NCBI GenBank assembly: GCA_017935805.1
Contig: JAGBGV010000132.1
Location: 1 to 7,580, forward strand
Origin: Clostridia bacterium
Lineage (GTDB): Bacteria; Bacillota_A; Clostridia; Oscillospirales; CAG-272
DNA: 7,580 bases
Direction: 5' to 3'
In this document: piece by piece, positions 6,859 through 7,580 of the stretch
How positions within the stretch are numbered: the first letter of the stretch is position 1
How the letters are laid out: every line of letters starts with the position of its first letter
The notes under the pieces: generated by a model
What the model was told of the DNA's origin: nothing
The model's input: the letters and a program-made list of their open reading frames with translations, nothing else
Databases searched by the model: none
Made by a program: the position numbers and the translations under genes

Positions 6859-7377
6859 TTATCGTTTGTAGATTTTATTAGGTAACAGGCACAGTATTAT
6901 GCCGTTGATTGTGCCGTAGATGAGAGAAGCTGCGGAAAGTGCCGGAATGTATGAAAGAACAGCGCTTCCAACCAGCCATGTGGATGCGATGAGCTGTCCT
7001 GCGTTGTGAGCTAATGCACAAAGGAGAGACACGCCCACAAAGCTAAGCTGCCGTGAGAGCTTTGTTTTTCGGATCAGCAGCAGGGTGATTATAACAAGTG
7101 TTCCTCCCATTAGCGAGAACAGCAAGGATGTTGGGCTTCCGAACAGCAGAAAGGTGATGATCACACGCACCAGGGAAACTGCGGCAGCGTCAACGTAACT
7201 GTATCTAAATGCGGCAACTGTTATCGCGATATTGGCGAGCCCCAGCTTGAATCCGGGGAGGGGAAGAGCGGCTATGGGAAATAATGCTTCAACCATAGAC
7301 AGGAGCAGTGCAACGCCTGCAAGGGATGCGTCAACAGCGATTCGGGCGATCTTTTTATCCGACGATAAAGTCTTCAT
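6859..7377 (-). CDS. Gx transporter family membrane protein (heptaprenyl diphosphate synthase component I-like)
   Basis: Integral membrane protein of 172 residues with about five hydrophobic segments. It carries the conserved PGFKLGLANI motif (41-50) and CALAHNAGQL (120-129) typical of the family annotated as heptaprenyl diphosphate synthase component I or Gx transporter. The enzyme name is historical; the topology resembles the substrate-binding component of ECF-type transporters, and the substrate is not known to me. A member called EetB occurs in Listeria-type extracellular electron transfer loci next to EetA, as far as I recall. Here the partner is the NusG domain II gene, which overlaps this gene's start by 23 bases. 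The ATG at 7377 is chosen because AAGGGGGTG lies six bases upstream; an in-frame GTG at 7386 is inside that site. ApbE follows after 18 bases. Confidence 0.88.
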   Translation of the reverse strand: MKTLSSDKKIARIAVDASLAGVALLLSMVEALFPIAALPLPGFKLGLANIAITVAAFRYSYVDAAAVSLVRVIITFLLFGSPTSLLFSLMGGTLVIITLLLIRKTKLSRQLSFVGVSLLCALAHNAGQLIASTWLVGSAVLSYIPALSAASLIYGTINGIILCLLPNKIYKR

Positions 7378-7580
7378 TGACTCCACCCCCTTCGCTAATC
7401 TTTATTACTACCTCAGCGGGGATGCACACAATAGACTGGCCTACACGGGATATCTTGCCCGTGCTGATACATACTTTGTCAGGACAGTCTGACCCTGTAA
7501 CGGATACTTGACCCCCCGACACATGAACTGCGAGCGTGATACCGCGAGATTTTACTTCAAATTCAGTGCTGTCTGAAAGC
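7355..7580 (-). CDS. NusG domain II-containing protein, C-terminal part (cut by window edge)
   Basis: The 3' end of a gene entering from the right; the first whole codon starts at 7579 and 74 residues are visible before TAA at 7357-7355. The block CPDKVCISTGKISRVGQSIV followed by CIP contains the three cysteines typical of stand-alone NusG domain II proteins (visible residues 32, 37 and 52). Such proteins are usually short with an N-terminal membrane anchor and an extracytoplasmic domain, and are not transcription factors despite the name. The anchor would lie outside the window. The pairing with a Gx transporter gene is a recurring one in Firmicutes and matches EetA/EetB in electron-transfer loci as I recall them. 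The 23-base overlap with the next gene suggests coupled translation. Confidence 0.9.
   Translation of the reverse strand, partial: LSDSTEFEVKSRGITLAVHVSGGQVSVTGSDCPDKVCISTGKISRVGQSIVCIPAEVVIKISEGGGVNEDFIVG
7384..7392 (-). promoter_or_regulatory. Ribosome binding site of the Gx transporter gene
   Basis: AAGGGGGTG on the minus strand is a one-base variant of the consensus AAGGAGGTG, in which the changed base can still pair as G-U. It lies inside the end of the NusG domain II gene, six bases before the ATG at 7377. Confidence 0.8.

Noticed and set aside
1..7580. Defence island, prophage, transposon or CRISPR content
   Set aside because: All coding space is taken by core repair, RNA modification, redox and membrane genes. 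No transposase, integrase, direct-repeat array or terminal inverted repeats were seen.

Overview
The window is a compact stretch of chromosome with every gene on the minus strand. It most likely comes from a low-to-mid-GC anaerobic Firmicute of the class Clostridia, perhaps near Oscillospiraceae/Ruminococcaceae. That placement is an inference from protein style (MutS, a MiaB with a GCQQN motif, a NusG domain II/Gx transporter pair), gene order and strong AGGAGG-type ribosome binding sites, not from a database search. Nothing looks mobile, viral or defence-related, and there is no tRNA, rRNA or CRISPR array.

In transcription order (high to low coordinates) the genes are: the 3' end of a NusG domain II protein (7580-7355); a small membrane protein of the Gx transporter / heptaprenyl diphosphate synthase component I family (7377-6859); an ApbE-type FAD:protein FMN transferase lipoprotein (6840-5764); miaB for tRNA methylthiolation (5743-4334); a YlbF/YmcA-family protein with a Cys/His-rich tail (4288-3878); mutS (3795-1210); an alpha/beta hydrolase (1189-128); and the first 42 codons of mutL (128-1). 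Junctions are tight (a 23-base overlap, then gaps of 18, 20, 45, 82 and 20 bases, then a 1-base overlap), so much or all of the row could be co-transcribed. The 82-base gap before mutS is the only one with notable structure: an imperfect hairpin and a 12-base perfect palindrome.

There are two functional blocks. The upstream block (NusG II, Gx transporter, ApbE) resembles an extracytoplasmic flavin/redox module; the first two families also occur next to each other as EetA/EetB in Gram-positive extracellular electron transfer loci. The downstream block matches the Bacillus order miaB(ymcB)-ymcA-cotE-mutS-mutL. Here cotE is absent and a hydrolase lies between mutS and mutL. MutS recognises mismatches and recruits MutL; MiaB modifies A37 of tRNAs; the YlbF-family protein probably belongs to the RicA/RicF type that influences RNase Y-dependent mRNA processing.

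I found no convincing undescribed system. The points most worth checking are the hydrolase inside the mutS-mutL pair, the CX3CX2CX3C tail of the YlbF-family protein, the hairpin that may be one copy of a dispersed repeat, and the redox-type cluster joined to miaB. Three start codons (mutS, the hydrolase, the Gx transporter) were moved downstream of the longest open frame on ribosome-binding-site evidence.
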